A DNA stretch of 64,000 nucleotides from Saccharomyces mikatae IFO 1815 (Eukaryota > Ascomycota > Saccharomycetes > Saccharomycetales > Saccharomycetaceae): the NCBI RefSeq assembly GCF_947241705.1, contig NC_079258.1:62001-126000 (forward strand), written 5' to 3'. Shown here one piece after another: positions 39,058 to 50,378 of this stretch (position 1 is its first letter; every line of letters starts with the position of its first letter). Both the position numbers and the translations under genes were made by a program. Under the pieces are notes generated by a model. That model was given only the letters and a program-made list of their open reading frames with translations, ran no database searches and was not told the origin of the DNA.

Positions 39058-42000
39058 ATGGAAAAAGACTTGTCGTCTCTTTACTCTCAGAAGGACAATA
39101 GAGAGGACGATGAAGCTTCATTCAATATCAAACTATTAGAGTCAGTTGTGAAAAGTACGTCGCAAAACGGCCATTCTCCGTTGGATGATAATAAATCGCT
39201 CTCAGAATGGATAGATAATGTATTCACTCAATCAGTGATTTATTACGGTTCAGACAACCTAATATGGGGGGCATTCTTTGTCTGTGTGTACAAATTGCCT
39301 AGCAGTAATAAGTTAAACGTTATAATATTCGACAAACTGGGTACGTCATGTTTTGAATCGGTGGATATCTCTTCCAGTTCGCAATACTATCCAGCCATTG
39401 AAAATCTCAATCCAAGTGATCAGGAAAGTAATGTGAAGAAATGCATTGCTGTTGTTCTGCTGCAACGCTACCCATTGCTATCACAATCAGACCTATCACG
39501 AATCTTGACCAACACATCGGAAAATTGCGACTATGACCCTCCTTATGCTGGAGACCTGGCTAGCAGTTGCCAACTAATAACTACAGTCCCTCCAGAAGAA
39601 CTAGGGAGGCGCTTCTTTAAATCAGGACTTCTACACGATAAAGGAATCAGTTCCGCCCTACTGGATGTCATTTACGAAAACAACGAATCCACGATTGAAC
39701 TGAATAATAGGCTGGTGTTCCATCTTGGTGAACAACTTGAACAGCTTTTTAATCCAGTGACAGAATACTCACCAGAACAAACGGAATATGGTTATAAGGC
39801 CCCAGATGATGAGAAGCCTACTGAATTGGATGATGTTCTTGTAAAAGCCATTTGCAACGAGCTGCTACAATTGCAAACAAATTTTACTTTCAACTTGGTG
39901 GAATTTTTGCAAAAATTTCTGATTTCTTTGAGAGTGAGGGTACTTAATGAAGAAGTTGAGGGATTATCTACGACGAAATTAAACCGACTTTTCCCTCCCA
40001 CTATAGATGAAGTCACAAGAATCAATTGTATATTCTTGGACTCTTTAAAAACAGCAACCCCATATGGATCCCTCGAGGTGCTCAAGGCATGCAGTATTAC
40101 GATTCCTTATTTTTATAAAGCATATACAAGGCATGAAGCAGCCACCAAGAATTTTAGCAAAGATATCAAGTTGTTCATTAGACATTTCCACAGTGCGATT
40201 CCTGAAAGAGAGGTTTACACAGAAATGAAAATCGAAAGCATAATCAAGGGACCCCAAGAGAAACTATTGAAATTAAAGCTAATTATAGAGAGGTTGTGGA
40301 AATCAAAAAAATGGAAGCCGGAAAATCAGCAAGTGGCCAAGAAATGTTACGACAATATCATTGATGTCATCGATTCGTTCGGAAGATTAGACTCTCCTCT
40401 CCATTCTTATAATACAAGAGTATTCACCCCATCAGGGAAAATTCTCACAGAGTTGGCCAAATGTTGGCCTGTAGAGTTACAATACAAATGGCTAAAAAGA
40501 AGAGTGGTCGGTGTTTATGATGTAGTGGATTTAAACGACGAAAGTAAGAGAAACCTATTGGTAATATTTAGTGACTATGTCGTTTTCATCAATATACTAG
40601 AGGCAGAAAGTTATTACACTTCGGATGGATCAAACAGACCATTAATCTCGGATATATTGATGAATTCATTAATCAATGAAGTCCCTTTGCCCTCAAAGAT
40701 CCCTAAGTTGAAAGTAGAATGTCATTGCTATATAGCTGAGGTTCTGGTTTCCATATTGGATAAAAGCTGCTTGCGTTTTGATTGCTTGAAAGGAAAAGAT
40801 TCTTTTTCAATAATATGCAAATTATCTTCTACTTTTATCTCGTCTTCTTCGGTAGCTGACTTGATTACAAAGGCTAGAATCTTGGAAAAAGACACTGCTT
40901 TTCACCTTTTCAAAGCCAAGAGAAGTCATTTTACATTGTATTCTACTGCACACGAACTCTGCGCTTACGATGCAGAAAAAATAAAATCAAAATTTGCCCT
41001 TTTTCTGAATATACCACCATCGGAAGAGATACTAGAAGTTAACAATCTTCATTTGGCTTTGTTTGCAAGATTTTGTAAAAATGACGATAACGATAACCGC
41101 GTGAGCTTGGACATATTAACTAAACAGGAGAGTAAACATATTGAAATCACATCCGATAACTTTGTTTTCACCATAATTAATCAGTTGGCAATCGAGATAC
41201 CCATATGCTATTCTTCTTTGAAGTCATCCATGGCCAATGATTTACTTTGTGTAAATGAGAATCTCATAAAGGATCTAGAACAGCAATTAAAAGATATCAA
41301 GTGCGGTTCGACAAACGGATATAAGGTTATTGATAACAAAGTTACCACTTTATCTAATTTCGATGCTACTCACGAGAAGAAAAGATCATACGGCACCATA
41401 ACAACATTCAGAAGCTATACAAGCGACTTGAAGGACAGTTCATCAGGCAATAATGATAATGGTAAAGTTACAAAGGTAACTAATGAATTTTCACCAGAGA
41501 AACCAGTAAATAAACCTGTAAAGAAACATGCAAAGAAACCTGCAAGGAAACAAAGGGAGATTCCAAAGAAGGTCAAAATAGATGTAGTTAAAGCAGACCG
41601 TTTAGAGAGGGAAACAGCCAAGAAAAGCAAAGGATTTTTTGGTGTATTGAAGAATGTTTTTGGAAGTAAAAGCAAGAGTAAGCCTTTACCAGTTCAAGAA
41701 AAGCCAAAAAAAATGACACAGGGGCACCCTAAGTCACCAATGAAAAAGATGGTAGAGAAGAAGTCTTCCTCTGGAACGGGAACCGTTTCATCTCTTAATA
41801 AGAAGAAGAGAAGTACTTATCATCCGACAAAAGAATCCCATAGTGTTAAATCTTCTCTCGAAGCTACTGAGTCCAAATCACATGATTTAGTTGAGGAAAC
41901 GCCTGATGTTAAGAAAGATATACATTTTCAAGAGAATACTAGAATATCTTCAGTAGTACGGGACACAAAATTTGCCCATTATACTCCATCTCAACTTGTG

Positions 42001-43980
42001 GCTGAAATTAGAGGGAACGAAAAAGGTGCGGCGCCAAAAGCGGATCAAAGTACAAACCAAGACAACCCTTCTAATTACACAGTCGTGGGTGTATCACCAT
42101 CTTCACATTCTAAAAAGTCGAATGATGAAACAGAAGATGAAAAAATTGAAAAGGTGAGCCAATCGTTACAGGTTTCTGGAAAAGAGGTACTGCCAGACCT
42201 TGCCCAGACACACACGGAAAATAAAGACAGTACATTATTAAGTGGAGAACAAAACATTGGAACTCAAAATGAAGCTCTACATGACAAAGATGTCATGAAC
42301 TCAGATAATAAAGACGAATGTAAACAGAATGAAAGTAGGGTGTTTAATGATGATCTCTTCGGTGACTTTCTTCCTAAACGTTCCAGTGGTGAGCAAGATA
42401 ACACTAAGGACTCGAACAGCTCGTCCCAAAAGAAGGGAGTTCTCGAAGAAAAAGACGAAGTTAATTTAAAGTCAAATAGCTCATCTAGAACTGATGATAG
42501 TACATTTATACTGACGCAAAGCCCCTCGACACAACTGAGTAAAGGACTGACAAAAAACTTCAGTGATTCAAAAGGTTCAAAGAATGAAGCAAATGAGGTA
42601 GTATTAAAAGATCATAAAGGTGGATCAACAACGGACCAAGAAACAATGAAAGAAAATAATATAGTAGAAGAAAGAGCAGGACATCAAGGAATATTTCCCA
42701 TTGTTCCTAGTTTAGTGCCTCCGACTTCAAAGATCAACTTTCAAAGATCACCATCTTATATTGAACTTTTCCAAGGTATGAGAGTGGTTTTAGATAAACA
42801 TGATGCCCATTATAACTGGAAGCGCTTGGCTAGCCAAGTCTCCTTAAGCGATGAGCTGAAAGTTAATACTGAGGAAAATATGGCAATCTCAAGTAAACCT
42901 CACTACGAGATCAACGTAGAAAAAATGACCCAAATTTCTGAGGCAGTTGATCATAAGATACAGCAACCTACCCCGACACATTCACTGACAAAGAATTCAG
43001 ACTGTTCGAATAATGAAAATGGTGATAATCAATTCTTTGAGATTGAGGAGGAACTAAAAAAGGAGTTAAAGGGTGGTATTAGTAACAGAGAAGACGTTGA
43101 TAGTAATAGTCTATCAAACTCTGTCCCAATGATAGAGAAGCCTCCGACATTCAAAGTAATCAGGACATCGCCTGTGAGGATTGTTGGGAAGACGTTTGAA
43201 GAAATTACAAAGGATGTAAACGCTTCTCCGTCAGATGTTTCGTTTACTTATGACACACTTCATGAGAATAAACCTGACAAAAGGCTGATGGAACTCAAAT
43301 TTCCATCTCAAGATGAAATTCCGGATGAAAAATTCTATACTCCAGCGGAGGAACACACAGCTGCGTTTCCTCTCAATGAACTTCCAAATATCTCGCAAAA
43401 TCTTAATGTTACTTCTGTTAATAACAAGGGTACAGATAATAATTTTAGTAATAATACCGAACAAATGCCACCTGAACTGTTGGACGATTTAGAATTCAGT
43501 TCATTCAATATAGCTTTTGGAAATTCTTCGATGAGTGCGGACAATTTCAAAGCGAGCACTGATTTGAGTTCGAATAGTACTGTAAAAGGAAACGCTGAGA
43601 ACGTCCAAGAGTCCCCTAGTGGACCATTAATCTACGTTTTACCCCAGAGTAACACAAAAAGTGAAAAGGAGGGGTTCTTTAAAAAGAAGGAAAATGATGA
43701 CCCTATTTGGGTTTCACCTAGCAAAATTGATTTTGTGGATCTAAGTAGACGAACCAAAACACTGTCACCAGAAGACAACAATGCTCCCGCAAAAAGCAAT
43801 GATGGTAGAAAATACGAGGGTGCTGGGGAGCAATCCATCGGTAATATGACGAATATTCTGTTATCTAAGGATGCATCATATGCTTATTTGACGGATTTTG
43901 TTGCATTGAGTGATAATGAAGATGAAAATGGGAATGAGAGTTATGTGGCTAACGGTCCAGAAAGACTAAGATTCTATTAA
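39058..43980 (+). CDS. BUD3: Bud3, axial bud-site GEF and septin-ring scaffold
   Basis: 1640 residues from ATG 39058, close to the S. cerevisiae length. A Dbl-homology-like helical region lies at about 260-460 ([39 protein letters not shown]), with a PH-like part after it. From about residue 800 the protein is low complexity, Lys/Ser/Asp-rich, with a strongly basic patch near 820-940 ([16 protein letters not shown]). Bud3 marks the previous division site with Bud4 and activates Cdc42 in early G1. The C-terminal half carries no domain I recognise and probably varies quickly between species. Confidence 0.96.
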   Translation: MEKDLSSLYSQKDNREDDEASFNIKLLESVVKSTSQNGHSPLDDNKSLSEWIDNVFTQSVIYYGSDNLIWGAFFVCVYKLPSSNKLNVIIFDKLGTSCFESVDISSSSQYYPAIENLNPSDQESNVKKCIAVVLLQRYPLLSQSDLSRILTNTSENCDYDPPYAGDLASSCQLITTVPPEELGRRFFKSGLLHDKGISSALLDVIYENNESTIELNNRLVFHLGEQLEQLFNPVTEYSPEQTEYGYKAPDDEKPTELDDVLVKAICNELLQLQTNFTFNLVEFLQKFLISLRVRVLNEEVEGLSTTKLNRLFPPTIDEVTRINCIFLDSLKTATPYGSLEVLKACSITIPYFYKAYTRHEAATKNFSKDIKLFIRHFHSAIPEREVYTEMKIESIIKGPQEKLLKLKLIIERLWKSKKWKPENQQVAKKCYDNIIDVIDSFGRLDSPLHSYNTRVFTPSGKILTELAKCWPVELQYKWLKRRVVGVYDVVDLNDESKRNLLVIFSDYVVFINILEAESYYTSDGSNRPLISDILMNSLINEVPLPSKIPKLKVECHCYIAEVLVSILDKSCLRFDCLKGKDSFSIICKLSSTFISSSSVADLITKARILEKDTAFHLFKAKRSHFTLYSTAHELCAYDAEKIKSKFALFLNIPPSEEILEVNNLHLALFARFCKNDDNDNRVSLDILTKQESKHIEITSDNFVFTIINQLAIEIPICYSSLKSSMANDLLCVNENLIKDLEQQLKDIKCGSTNGYKVIDNKVTTLSNFDATHEKKRSYGTITTFRSYTSDLKDSSSGNNDNGKVTKVTNEFSPEKPVNKPVKKHAKKPARKQREIPKKVKIDVVKADRLERETAKKSKGFFGVLKNVFGSKSKSKPLPVQEKPKKMTQGHPKSPMKKMVEKKSSSGTGTVSSLNKKKRSTYHPTKESHSVKSSLEATESKSHDLVEETPDVKKDIHFQENTRISSVVRDTKFAHYTPSQLVAEIRGNEKGAAPKADQSTNQDNPSNYTVVGVSPSSHSKKSNDETEDEKIEKVSQSLQVSGKEVLPDLAQTHTENKDSTLLSGEQNIGTQNEALHDKDVMNSDNKDECKQNESRVFNDDLFGDFLPKRSSGEQDNTKDSNSSSQKKGVLEEKDEVNLKSNSSSRTDDSTFILTQSPSTQLSKGLTKNFSDSKGSKNEANEVVLKDHKGGSTTDQETMKENNIVEERAGHQGIFPIVPSLVPPTSKINFQRSPSYIELFQGMRVVLDKHDAHYNWKRLASQVSLSDELKVNTEENMAISSKPHYEINVEKMTQISEAVDHKIQQPTPTHSLTKNSDCSNNENGDNQFFEIEEELKKELKGGISNREDVDSNSLSNSVPMIEKPPTFKVIRTSPVRIVGKTFEEITKDVNASPSDVSFTYDTLHENKPDKRLMELKFPSQDEIPDEKFYTPAEEHTAAFPLNELPNISQNLNVTSVNNKGTDNNFSNNTEQMPPELLDDLEFSSFNIAFGNSSMSADNFKASTDLSSNSTVKGNAENVQESPSGPLIYVLPQSNTKSEKEGFFKKKENDDPIWVSPSKIDFVDLSRRTKTLSPEDNNAPAKSNDGRKYEGAGEQSIGNMTNILLSKDASYAYLTDFVALSDNEDENGNESYVANGPERLRFY

Positions 43981-44099
43981 GTGAGTTTATTGATTTTTTT
44001 TAGTGCAATATAAACATTTACATAAAATATGGACATATACGAAAAACAGGGAAAAAGCTCCCTTTCAAGTAAAAACTGAGTGTTTTTGGATGCCTTCAT

Positions 44100-44571
44100 C
44101 TAGTTGCCAAAGGTGAAGGCCTTAGGATCAATAGGAGTTCCATCGGGGGCAATACCATTTTGCCCGAACTTTCTTTCCATGTATAACAGTCTAGCCTTAT
44201 CAAAGTCTAGGTTGTCATTTTCCATAATTTTTTTTATTTCATTCTTGGAAATATCATCCAAGCCACCTCTTGTGTCATTACTATTTTCTGAGATAATATC
44301 AAAATTACTGGAATGGAGACCATTTTCGAGATCATCGGTAAAGGAATCATTTAAACGTATTGGCCTGTTGAAACGGGAATTCAACTTTAAACGCAGTTCA
44401 CGAAGCTTGTCGGCTAACACGGTTGTTAGTACATTAATCACATTTTTCACTTTGCCATTCATTATAATTTTAGATTTACATACCAACTTTGGTTTTCCGG
44501 TGCACCATAAAGAGGCATAAAGACAATAGTACAGCCCAGAAAAGTATTTTAAGATAGAATAGACCCCACAT
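44100..44571 (-). CDS. YCL012C homologue, spliced single-span membrane protein
   Basis: Spliced gene: exon 1 is 44571-44484 (88 nt) and exon 2 is 44413-44100. The 70-nt intron (44414-44483) has a GTATGT 5' site, a perfect TACTAAC branch box (plus coordinates 44425-44431) and a TTAG 3' site. The product is 133 residues, the length recorded for S. cerevisiae YCL012C, which also has an intron. Exon 1 encodes [20 protein letters not shown], a single N-terminal membrane anchor invisible without splicing. The C-terminus ([34 protein letters not shown]) is a conserved fungal domain of unknown function, probably DUF2015. Splice phase and length make this model secure; the function is unknown. Confidence 0.9.
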
Positions 44572-44853
44572 TTTTGTACTTACAATTCCTGAAGATTAGT
44601 TGTATATATTTTTCTTCGAATTGGTGGCAGTTTATATTCACCTCCCAGCTGACTTTTAGATACCCTTTTTTTTTCGCTTTTCGCATCTCATCGCTGAAAA
44701 TATTATTTTACAGGGATTAAATAAGGTTCCTTTCTTCTTTTTGGTCGAAGCGATAAACATAAGTATGCCAGTTTTTAATAACCCAGCTCGTATTCTTATT
44801 ATTTATAGATTAACATAGAGTATACAGGTCATGGTAGGGTTGATGCTTGAGTT

Positions 44854-46140
44854 TTAGTCACGTCTAGCATAAGAGATCTGTAAGCTGCAACCACCATAAT
44901 TATAATTATTTAATTTCTGAATACAAAAATCTGCATCTACTAAATTTTCATATTCTACAACAGCAATGCCAGTCGGTTGGCCATTATCCTGTGGCTTCAA
45001 TTCTGCGTTATTTATTTTACCGATGGGTCCAAATAGGTCAAATAAATCGCTTCTTGCTGTCGAGAATGGTAAATTACTACAATAAATGAAACAGTTCCTA
45101 TCCCCTCCTGGATTGACACCCTCAGTGAATTTTGCTGCTGTTTCATCAATGTGGGCGGTGGTATCTTGTACAAGATCTGGTTTAACGTCTCTTGCTTCTT
45201 CAAGGTCTTCACGTTTCTGGTTATAACGATCATTGTCTTTTCTCTTGTTAAAACGGCCTTCTCTGACTTCCAAAACTCTACCTTCCACTTCCATTCCGTT
45301 GAATGTGTCGATAGCTCTTATCATTTCATCCTCTGTCGGGTAGATGACAGATCCGAATCCTCTGGAAAATCCATTGAAATCCAATTCTACATCGGCACGT
45401 AATACATGACCACATTCCTTGAACATATCCTTTAAAGACTGCCAATTTATAGAATACGGTAAATTAATGATGAATACTTCAAACCCATTATCTATTTCTT
45501 CCTTGGTGGCTTTCTTAGAAAATTCCCTGGCAGCTTCAGGGGGAGGATTATCCTGTCTTACCATAAGTTTACGATCCATAAAAAGTGCCCCATCAAATTT
45601 CGATATGGCGTCTTGAACAGCTTCATTGTTGGTAAATTCCACAGTCCCCATACCACGATGATGGCCCTTTGAAGTAATGATATCAGCTTCCACAATTTCA
45701 CCTACTGTGCCGAACAATTCTTTAAGGTCTTCAGGGGTACAATTGAAGGTTAAATTTCTCACAAAAATGCTGTTTTCAAAATTTCTCTTGGTGGCGTCAA
45801 ATTGCCTTTCTAAGTCCCTTTCAACAATTGGGCCTAAAGTACGTCCCCTACCGCCACCGCGTCCCCCTCTAAATGATCTGCTTCCTCCTCTTCCACCACG
45901 GCCTCCTCGGCGAGGAGGCCAGTCCCTATCATCGTGATAACGACTGCCGCCGTAACTTTGATCGTAGCGATCATTAAAACGGGAGCCTCGATCACGCCTG
46001 TGACGGCGATTACTATTCCCACCGCTACTGTTACCATCGTTATAATCGGCATATCTGTCCCTTTCATCGCTCAAACGACGACGTACAGGTGATCTTGACC
46101 TACTTCTATCATTACCATACATTCCTAGCTCTCTATCCAT
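44854..46140 (-). CDS. GBP2: Gbp2, SR-like mRNA-binding protein
   Basis: 428 residues from ATG (CAT at 46138-46140, MDRELGMYGN). The frame is open 36 codons further up but without ATG. An N-terminal SR/RGG region (RSRSRSPVRRR, RRGGRGGRGGSRSFRGGRGG) precedes three RRMs with RNP motifs: SIFVRNLTFN and GMGTVEF; VFIINLPYS and GFGSVIY; CFIYCSNLPF and GIAVVEYE. Gbp2 is a shuttling guard protein that, with Hrb1, holds back unspliced mRNA and hands mature mRNA to Mex67. Its nuclear import depends on Mtr10 and Sky1 phosphorylation of the SR repeats. Confidence 0.97.
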   Translation of the reverse strand: MDRELGMYGNDRSRSRSPVRRRLSDERDRYADYNDGNSSGGNSNRRHRRDRGSRFNDRYDQSYGGSRYHDDRDWPPRRGGRGGRGGSRSFRGGRGGGRGRTLGPIVERDLERQFDATKRNFENSIFVRNLTFNCTPEDLKELFGTVGEIVEADIITSKGHHRGMGTVEFTNNEAVQDAISKFDGALFMDRKLMVRQDNPPPEAAREFSKKATKEEIDNGFEVFIINLPYSINWQSLKDMFKECGHVLRADVELDFNGFSRGFGSVIYPTEDEMIRAIDTFNGMEVEGRVLEVREGRFNKRKDNDRYNQKREDLEEARDVKPDLVQDTTAHIDETAAKFTEGVNPGGDRNCFIYCSNLPFSTARSDLFDLFGPIGKINNAELKPQDNGQPTGIAVVEYENLVDADFCIQKLNNYNYGGCSLQISYARRD

Positions 46141-46355
46141 CTTGACGAAAGAATCCAGCTTATGTTTATTCTCTTTTCGCCCATAGTTTATTCTTAATAG
46201 GAAATCCTCAATATAATTGATTCCTTCCGAATTCTCAATTTTTTTCAATTTTTTTCACTTTTACTTGAAAAAGTCACGTCTGACGAAACCAATAACAATG
46301 AATGATATATTGGTGAGAATAGGTCATAACAAGATTTAAGTGTTTGACAGCATTG

Positions 46356-47138
46356 CTATTTCTTTGCTGGGTTCGCTGATACCATTGGCGAAGGAAGCAC
46401 TAGACGGCGAGTTACCTCTGTTTCCTTATCTACCTCTTCTTCACCATCAAATCGAAGCCTGCAAGTGCCATCTCTCTTGGTTCCAATGACGATTGCGGGA
46501 TAAAAAGTAGTAGTCTCAGGATATCTCGCTAGAACCTTCGTACCTGGCGGATAGTTCTTGGTAGGAACACCCGGTGGAATCAACAGTAGTTCTTTCCAAT
46601 TACATTTATATACCTTGCCCGGATTGCCCAATTCATCAGGTTCAGGGTCTCTTACTTCAAATCGCGTTCCATCTGCTACTATCTTCAACACTTCACATTG
46701 GATCCATTCGCCATCTGCATTGCCCCTTCTAGGTTTATAAGCAACCTCTGAGCCCACCAAGATAGGAGCATTCGGGTTGTATTCGCTGGTCCAGTACGAT
46801 CTGCCAACCTTCCCCACAGCCTTTTTGCCCTGTGAGGATGGCGTAGTTGCCCCTTCTGCTTCTTCTACATCTTCCGTATTTTTCTCTTCATCCTTTTCTT
46901 CTCGCGGCTGATTCAACATCAAGGACAAATTGGAACGCACATTGTCAAGGATGCGGTGCACTCTGTTGACGTTTTCCATATGTTCTTGGAATGTTGTGAG
47001 ATGCAATTGCAGCTGATCCTTTGACATATTAGGGAAATCTAGTTGCTTAGTCTGCAAGTCATCATCGAAGGGAATGACCTCGTTAGCATTGTATATGTCT
47101 TGCAAGGACGACACCACAACATCCCAATATCCGTCCAT
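46356..47138 (-). CDS. SGF29: Sgf29, SAGA subunit reading H3K4 methylation
   Basis: 260 residues from ATG (CAT at 47136-47138). The N-terminal half is helical and coiled-coil-like, followed by an acidic E/D linker. The C-terminal half is the SGF29 tandem Tudor domain: LVGSEVAYKPRRGNADGEWI, FEVRDPEPDELGNPGKVYK and PPGTKVLARYPETTTFYPA, with the aromatic residues used to bind methyl-lysine. It recruits SAGA to H3K4me2/3 and promotes H3 acetylation. Length is as expected. Confidence 0.96.
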   Translation of the reverse strand: MDGYWDVVVSSLQDIYNANEVIPFDDDLQTKQLDFPNMSKDQLQLHLTTFQEHMENVNRVHRILDNVRSNLSLMLNQPREEKDEEKNTEDVEEAEGATTPSSQGKKAVGKVGRSYWTSEYNPNAPILVGSEVAYKPRRGNADGEWIQCEVLKIVADGTRFEVRDPEPDELGNPGKVYKCNWKELLLIPPGVPTKNYPPGTKVLARYPETTTFYPAIVIGTKRDGTCRLRFDGEEEVDKETEVTRRLVLPSPMVSANPAKK

Positions 47139-47407
47139 AATAAGAAAGGTGACTGTGTACTTTGCTATGAGATACTGCCGCGACTTAGAGAAGCCACGAA
47201 GGTATCATTGTATTGTCTTAATAACCTTTTCATATTTGGTAAGAAAATCGAAGGGAAAGCAAAAAAACTAAAAAAAAAGGAATTTAATAACGCGTCACCT
47301 CGTACAAACGTACAAGTATAGCAATTTAGGAGTAAAAAGGCTCATGGTATATATAGATACGTTATAGAGATACATAGAGTTCCAGATTGCAGCTGGTAGG
47401 TGAGTAA

Positions 47408-48337
47408 TTAACCAGGTGGCAGTTGGGAGATGTCGACAATTTCGTTGATCTTTTCGTCTTCGTCAGCGGCCTCTTCGGCGCTTGTCTTCAAGGGAGTTCT
47501 TGGCAATGCCATCATACCGCTTCTTGCACACTCTAGAACACCGAATGGCTCAACCAACTTCAAGAAGGCAGAAATACGTGTGGGCTTTGCAGATAATTCC
47601 ACAATACAGCTTGTTTCGCTGATGTCGACGACACGACCACCGAAGTTGTTGGTCAAGTTGGTGATGTCGTTCAAATGTTCATGTTTCAACCTTAACACTT
47701 CACTGGCAGGCAAGTTAGCAGGGTGAAATTGCTTTCCTCTGATTTCGGCAACCAATTCGTTGGAGTCGGCACCGCCAGCGTTTGTGGAAGTGTGATGATG
47801 CAACAGTAGATCTTCAAAGTATTCTGTACCCAAGAGAGAGATTCTGGCCATGACCAACTCTCTTTTAATGATCTCAGAGTTGGTGTAGTCCAGAACGGCG
47901 TAGACGGGAACCAAATCCTCGATTTGTCTGCGTGCCTGCTCGATGACACCATCTTGTCCTTGCAAGACGATGGTCATTCTACTGAGGTCCTTGACCTCAG
48001 TGTTGCACACTACCAATGAATCGATGTTGAAACCTCTAGCAGCTAAGGTACCTGAGATTCTGGACAAGACACCGGGTTCATTTTGCACCAAACAATTCAA
48101 GACATGTTGCTTTCTTGGTTGACGAGAAGGTGTTGGCGTCTCGTATATGATGGAGGAAACGGCACTATTGGCATTCCAGGAAGGGGTGTCTAATGTAGGT
48201 AGGGGTGGTCTCGCAGCATGTCTATGCATCTGCTTATAAGCCAACGCGGAGGTCGACGAGGAACTGCAACGTACCATAGTGGCACATGAAGAAGCAACCA
48301 CTTTGCGGTGGCTACTTTGCAATAACGATCTCAGCAT
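47408..48337 (-). CDS. ILV6: Ilv6, regulatory subunit of acetolactate synthase
   Basis: 309 residues from ATG (CAT at 48335-48337), the S. cerevisiae length. The first 50 or so residues (MLRSLLQSSHRKVVASSCAT) are a Ser/Arg-rich mitochondrial presequence. The ACT domain follows at about 78-155 (HVLNCLVQNEPGVLSRISGT, ARGFNIDSLVVCNTEVKDLS), then the C-terminal IlvH-like domain (IVDISETSCIVELSAKPTRI). It binds Ilv2 in the matrix, raises its activity and confers valine feedback inhibition in branched-chain amino acid synthesis. Unlike HIS4 and LEU2, its best control site lies at the end of the neighbouring gene. Confidence 0.97.
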   Translation of the reverse strand: MLRSLLQSSHRKVVASSCATMVRCSSSSTSALAYKQMHRHAARPPLPTLDTPSWNANSAVSSIIYETPTPSRQPRKQHVLNCLVQNEPGVLSRISGTLAARGFNIDSLVVCNTEVKDLSRMTIVLQGQDGVIEQARRQIEDLVPVYAVLDYTNSEIIKRELVMARISLLGTEYFEDLLLHHHTSTNAGGADSNELVAEIRGKQFHPANLPASEVLRLKHEHLNDITNLTNNFGGRVVDISETSCIVELSAKPTRISAFLKLVEPFGVLECARSGMMALPRTPLKTSAEEAADEDEKINEIVDISQLPPG

Positions 48338-48490
48338 TAGAAGACAGGATTGGTGAGCTCAAATGTCTCTGGAAAGTTCTGTATATACAATCTATGTAAT
48401 ACGATATATACGATTCCTTGTGGTTTGTTCGGTAGAGGCTAGAAAATATTTTTTTGTTTTCGATGCCATTCGGCGATGCGAAAGAAATAG

Positions 48491-48497
48491 TGAGTCA
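48491..48497. promoter_or_regulatory. Gcn4 site upstream of ILV6, overlapping the STP22 stop
   Basis: TGAGTCA followed by C, an exact Gcn4 core, about 155 bp upstream of the ILV6 ATG. Its last three bases are the STP22 stop codon on the minus strand (48495-48497, plus-strand TCA). General amino acid control is established for branched-chain synthesis genes; use of this site is inferred from distance and match. Confidence 0.65.
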
Positions 48498-49655
48498 CGA
48501 TAACAGTGAGGTGATTCGTTGAATGTGCCATCGCACAAGGAATTGCTGGCGTGCCAATTCACGACCCTGCTTGACAAAGATATCGAGCGTAACAGTGCCA
48601 CGATGGAGCATCCTCGATAGGCACTCAATCGTGTCTGTGAGAGCGTAGTCCTTGGCAACAAGGTCATACAGTTGATTGAGTCCATCTGTTTGTGCTACTG
48701 CTATGGAGTTCACGTCCTCGTCGTCTAGGGGCGACGTTGAGCTAAAGTGTTGAACTTTGGCCCTTTCTGCGGTCAGGATGTCTATTTGTGTATTTAGCGA
48801 ATGCATGGCCTGCTCGGCCTCCTGCTCAACGGCCTGTATATGGTTCTTGTCAACGGCGATCATTTCATAGAATCTCGTAATGGAGTCTTGCATAACTGTC
48901 TGTCTCGCCAGTATCTTGTCCGTTACGTAGTTCACATCCTCTCTGTATAATTCATTGACCACGGATTGCAAGTTTTGTAGCATTTCGTGGTGGTTTGTCA
49001 TGGAAATATCTGCATTGTCAATGTCCATAAGGTCGAGTGTGATGGATAGCGGTTGGGGAGGTGGGGGAGGAGGCAATGGCGGTTGTATATGTGGAGACTT
49101 GAGCTTCGGGGGAAGTGGGGGGTTAGTGTGCTCCGGTTGAATTTGTGTGTTCGGTTTTGGCGGTAGACTGGGCACCCGATCTTGAGGTGATGGCTCATTC
49201 AAGAGACTGGACAGTTCTTGTACGACCATTATAAGGTTCATTGCGGCAGGATCCCAGCGATCGAGCAAGGGCAGCACGATCCAGCCATTAGAGTCAATGT
49301 ATTCTTGAATCGGCAAGGAACTACTGATGCTGTTCATGTCGAAATTTTCCAAGTTTATACTTATAAAGGGCGGTTTTACTGGATACGTAGTGGGTACCCA
49401 CATTATCACAGGAACACTGCTAGGAGACGAGGCATTCTCACCGGTGCCAATTGACCCATAAATGGACAAAAGCAGTTGCGAAGTACCATCAGAGTGTGTG
49501 AACACCCTTGTTCTTGGCCTCAAACAATGGAAATTGTCCAGTAGTGCCAATGCATCGTGGAAAGTTCTTCTTCCGTCCCTGTAAATGGGTTGAATGACCT
49601 TGAACAACCAATTGACTACCCCCTCAGGAACAGATATCTTGCCGTTTGTAGACAT
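48495..49655 (-). CDS. STP22: Stp22 (Vps23), ESCRT-I subunit
   Basis: 386 residues from ATG (CAT at 49653-49655). The N-terminal UEV domain (about 10-160) resembles ubiquitin-conjugating enzymes but lacks the catalytic cysteine (GVVNWLFKVIQPIYRDGRRT, VPVIMWVPTTYPVKPPFISI). A proline-rich linker follows (PPLPPPPPPQPLS), then a coiled-coil stalk and the C-terminal steadiness box (YDLVAKDYALTDTIECLSRML). It recognises ubiquitinated cargo on endosomes with Vps28, Vps37 and Mvb12 for multivesicular body sorting. Divergent from VMA9. Confidence 0.96.
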   Translation of the reverse strand: MSTNGKISVPEGVVNWLFKVIQPIYRDGRRTFHDALALLDNFHCLRPRTRVFTHSDGTSQLLLSIYGSIGTGENASSPSSVPVIMWVPTTYPVKPPFISINLENFDMNSISSSLPIQEYIDSNGWIVLPLLDRWDPAAMNLIMVVQELSSLLNEPSPQDRVPSLPPKPNTQIQPEHTNPPLPPKLKSPHIQPPLPPPPPPQPLSITLDLMDIDNADISMTNHHEMLQNLQSVVNELYREDVNYVTDKILARQTVMQDSITRFYEMIAVDKNHIQAVEQEAEQAMHSLNTQIDILTAERAKVQHFSSTSPLDDEDVNSIAVAQTDGLNQLYDLVAKDYALTDTIECLSRMLHRGTVTLDIFVKQGRELARQQFLVRWHIQRITSLLS

Positions 49656-49821
49656 TGTTGCTCTTTACTCTTCCTTTTCTTGGCCGTCATGATACTAAGT
49701 GCTCACAAATTTTTGCCGTAGTTTTTATTTCCGCCCTGTAAAAATAACTGCTATATTTTTTGACCTTTTATCTACACTTTGAGAAACAAAGGACCAACGA
49801 ATAATAGAGAATAAAGAAGCA

Positions 49822-50215
49822 ATGAGTAGTTTGTATGTGTGATAGTCAGTTCCCTTCATTTCTTTCTCCATCCTTTTCTTCTACTAACTAGTCTACGTGT
49901 CCAATTTAGTTATACTGTTGTCGGTGTTTTCATAGTGGTTAGTGCCATGTCTGTCTTGTTCTGGATAATGGCCCCAAAGAACAACCAAGCGTATGTATAG
50001 CTTTCTCTTTTTTCTAATATGAGCTCCTATATTACAAACTTCTCTTTTCTTTCTTACTAACAAATGGTTTTTTTTTGCCGTATAGCGTTTGGAGGAGTAC
50101 AGTGATTTTAACATTGGCCATGATGTTTTTGATGTGGGCCATTACGTTTCTATGCCAGCTCCATCCCTTGGTGGCTCCACGCAGGTCAGATTTGAGACCT
50201 GAGTTTGCAGAATAA
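49822..50215 (+). CDS. VMA9: Vma9, V-ATPase subunit e (two introns)
   Basis: Three exons: 49822-49832 (only 11 nt), 49910-49990 and 50086-50215, together 222 nt coding 73 residues, the known length. Intron 1 has GTATGT, TACTAAC at 49882-49888 and a TTTAG 3' site. Intron 2 has GTATGT, TACTAAC at 50055-50061 and TATAG. The product begins MSSFYTVVGVFIVV and has two membrane segments (VVGVFIVVSAMSVLFWIM and TVILTLAMMFLMWAITFLC) and the tail LRPEFAE. It is a small subunit of the V0 sector needed for vacuolar ATPase assembly. An unspliced read would miss the gene entirely. Confidence 0.95.
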
Positions 50216-50378
50216 AGCGTCGAGTAGATTAAGCCAAGTGACGTTTCCTGAGTATAAGAGAAAATAAGCAGATTAAGTATACATAAGAATAAATACGAAT
50301 AGAAATATAGTGGCATCTAAACAACCCAAAGGTTTTCTAAAAACACAATGAGTATATATCGATAGACAACCACACGAT

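Noticed and set aside
44104-44520. 138-codon plus-strand frame
   Set aside because: Exact antisense of YCL012C, whose splicing signals and family motifs are convincing.
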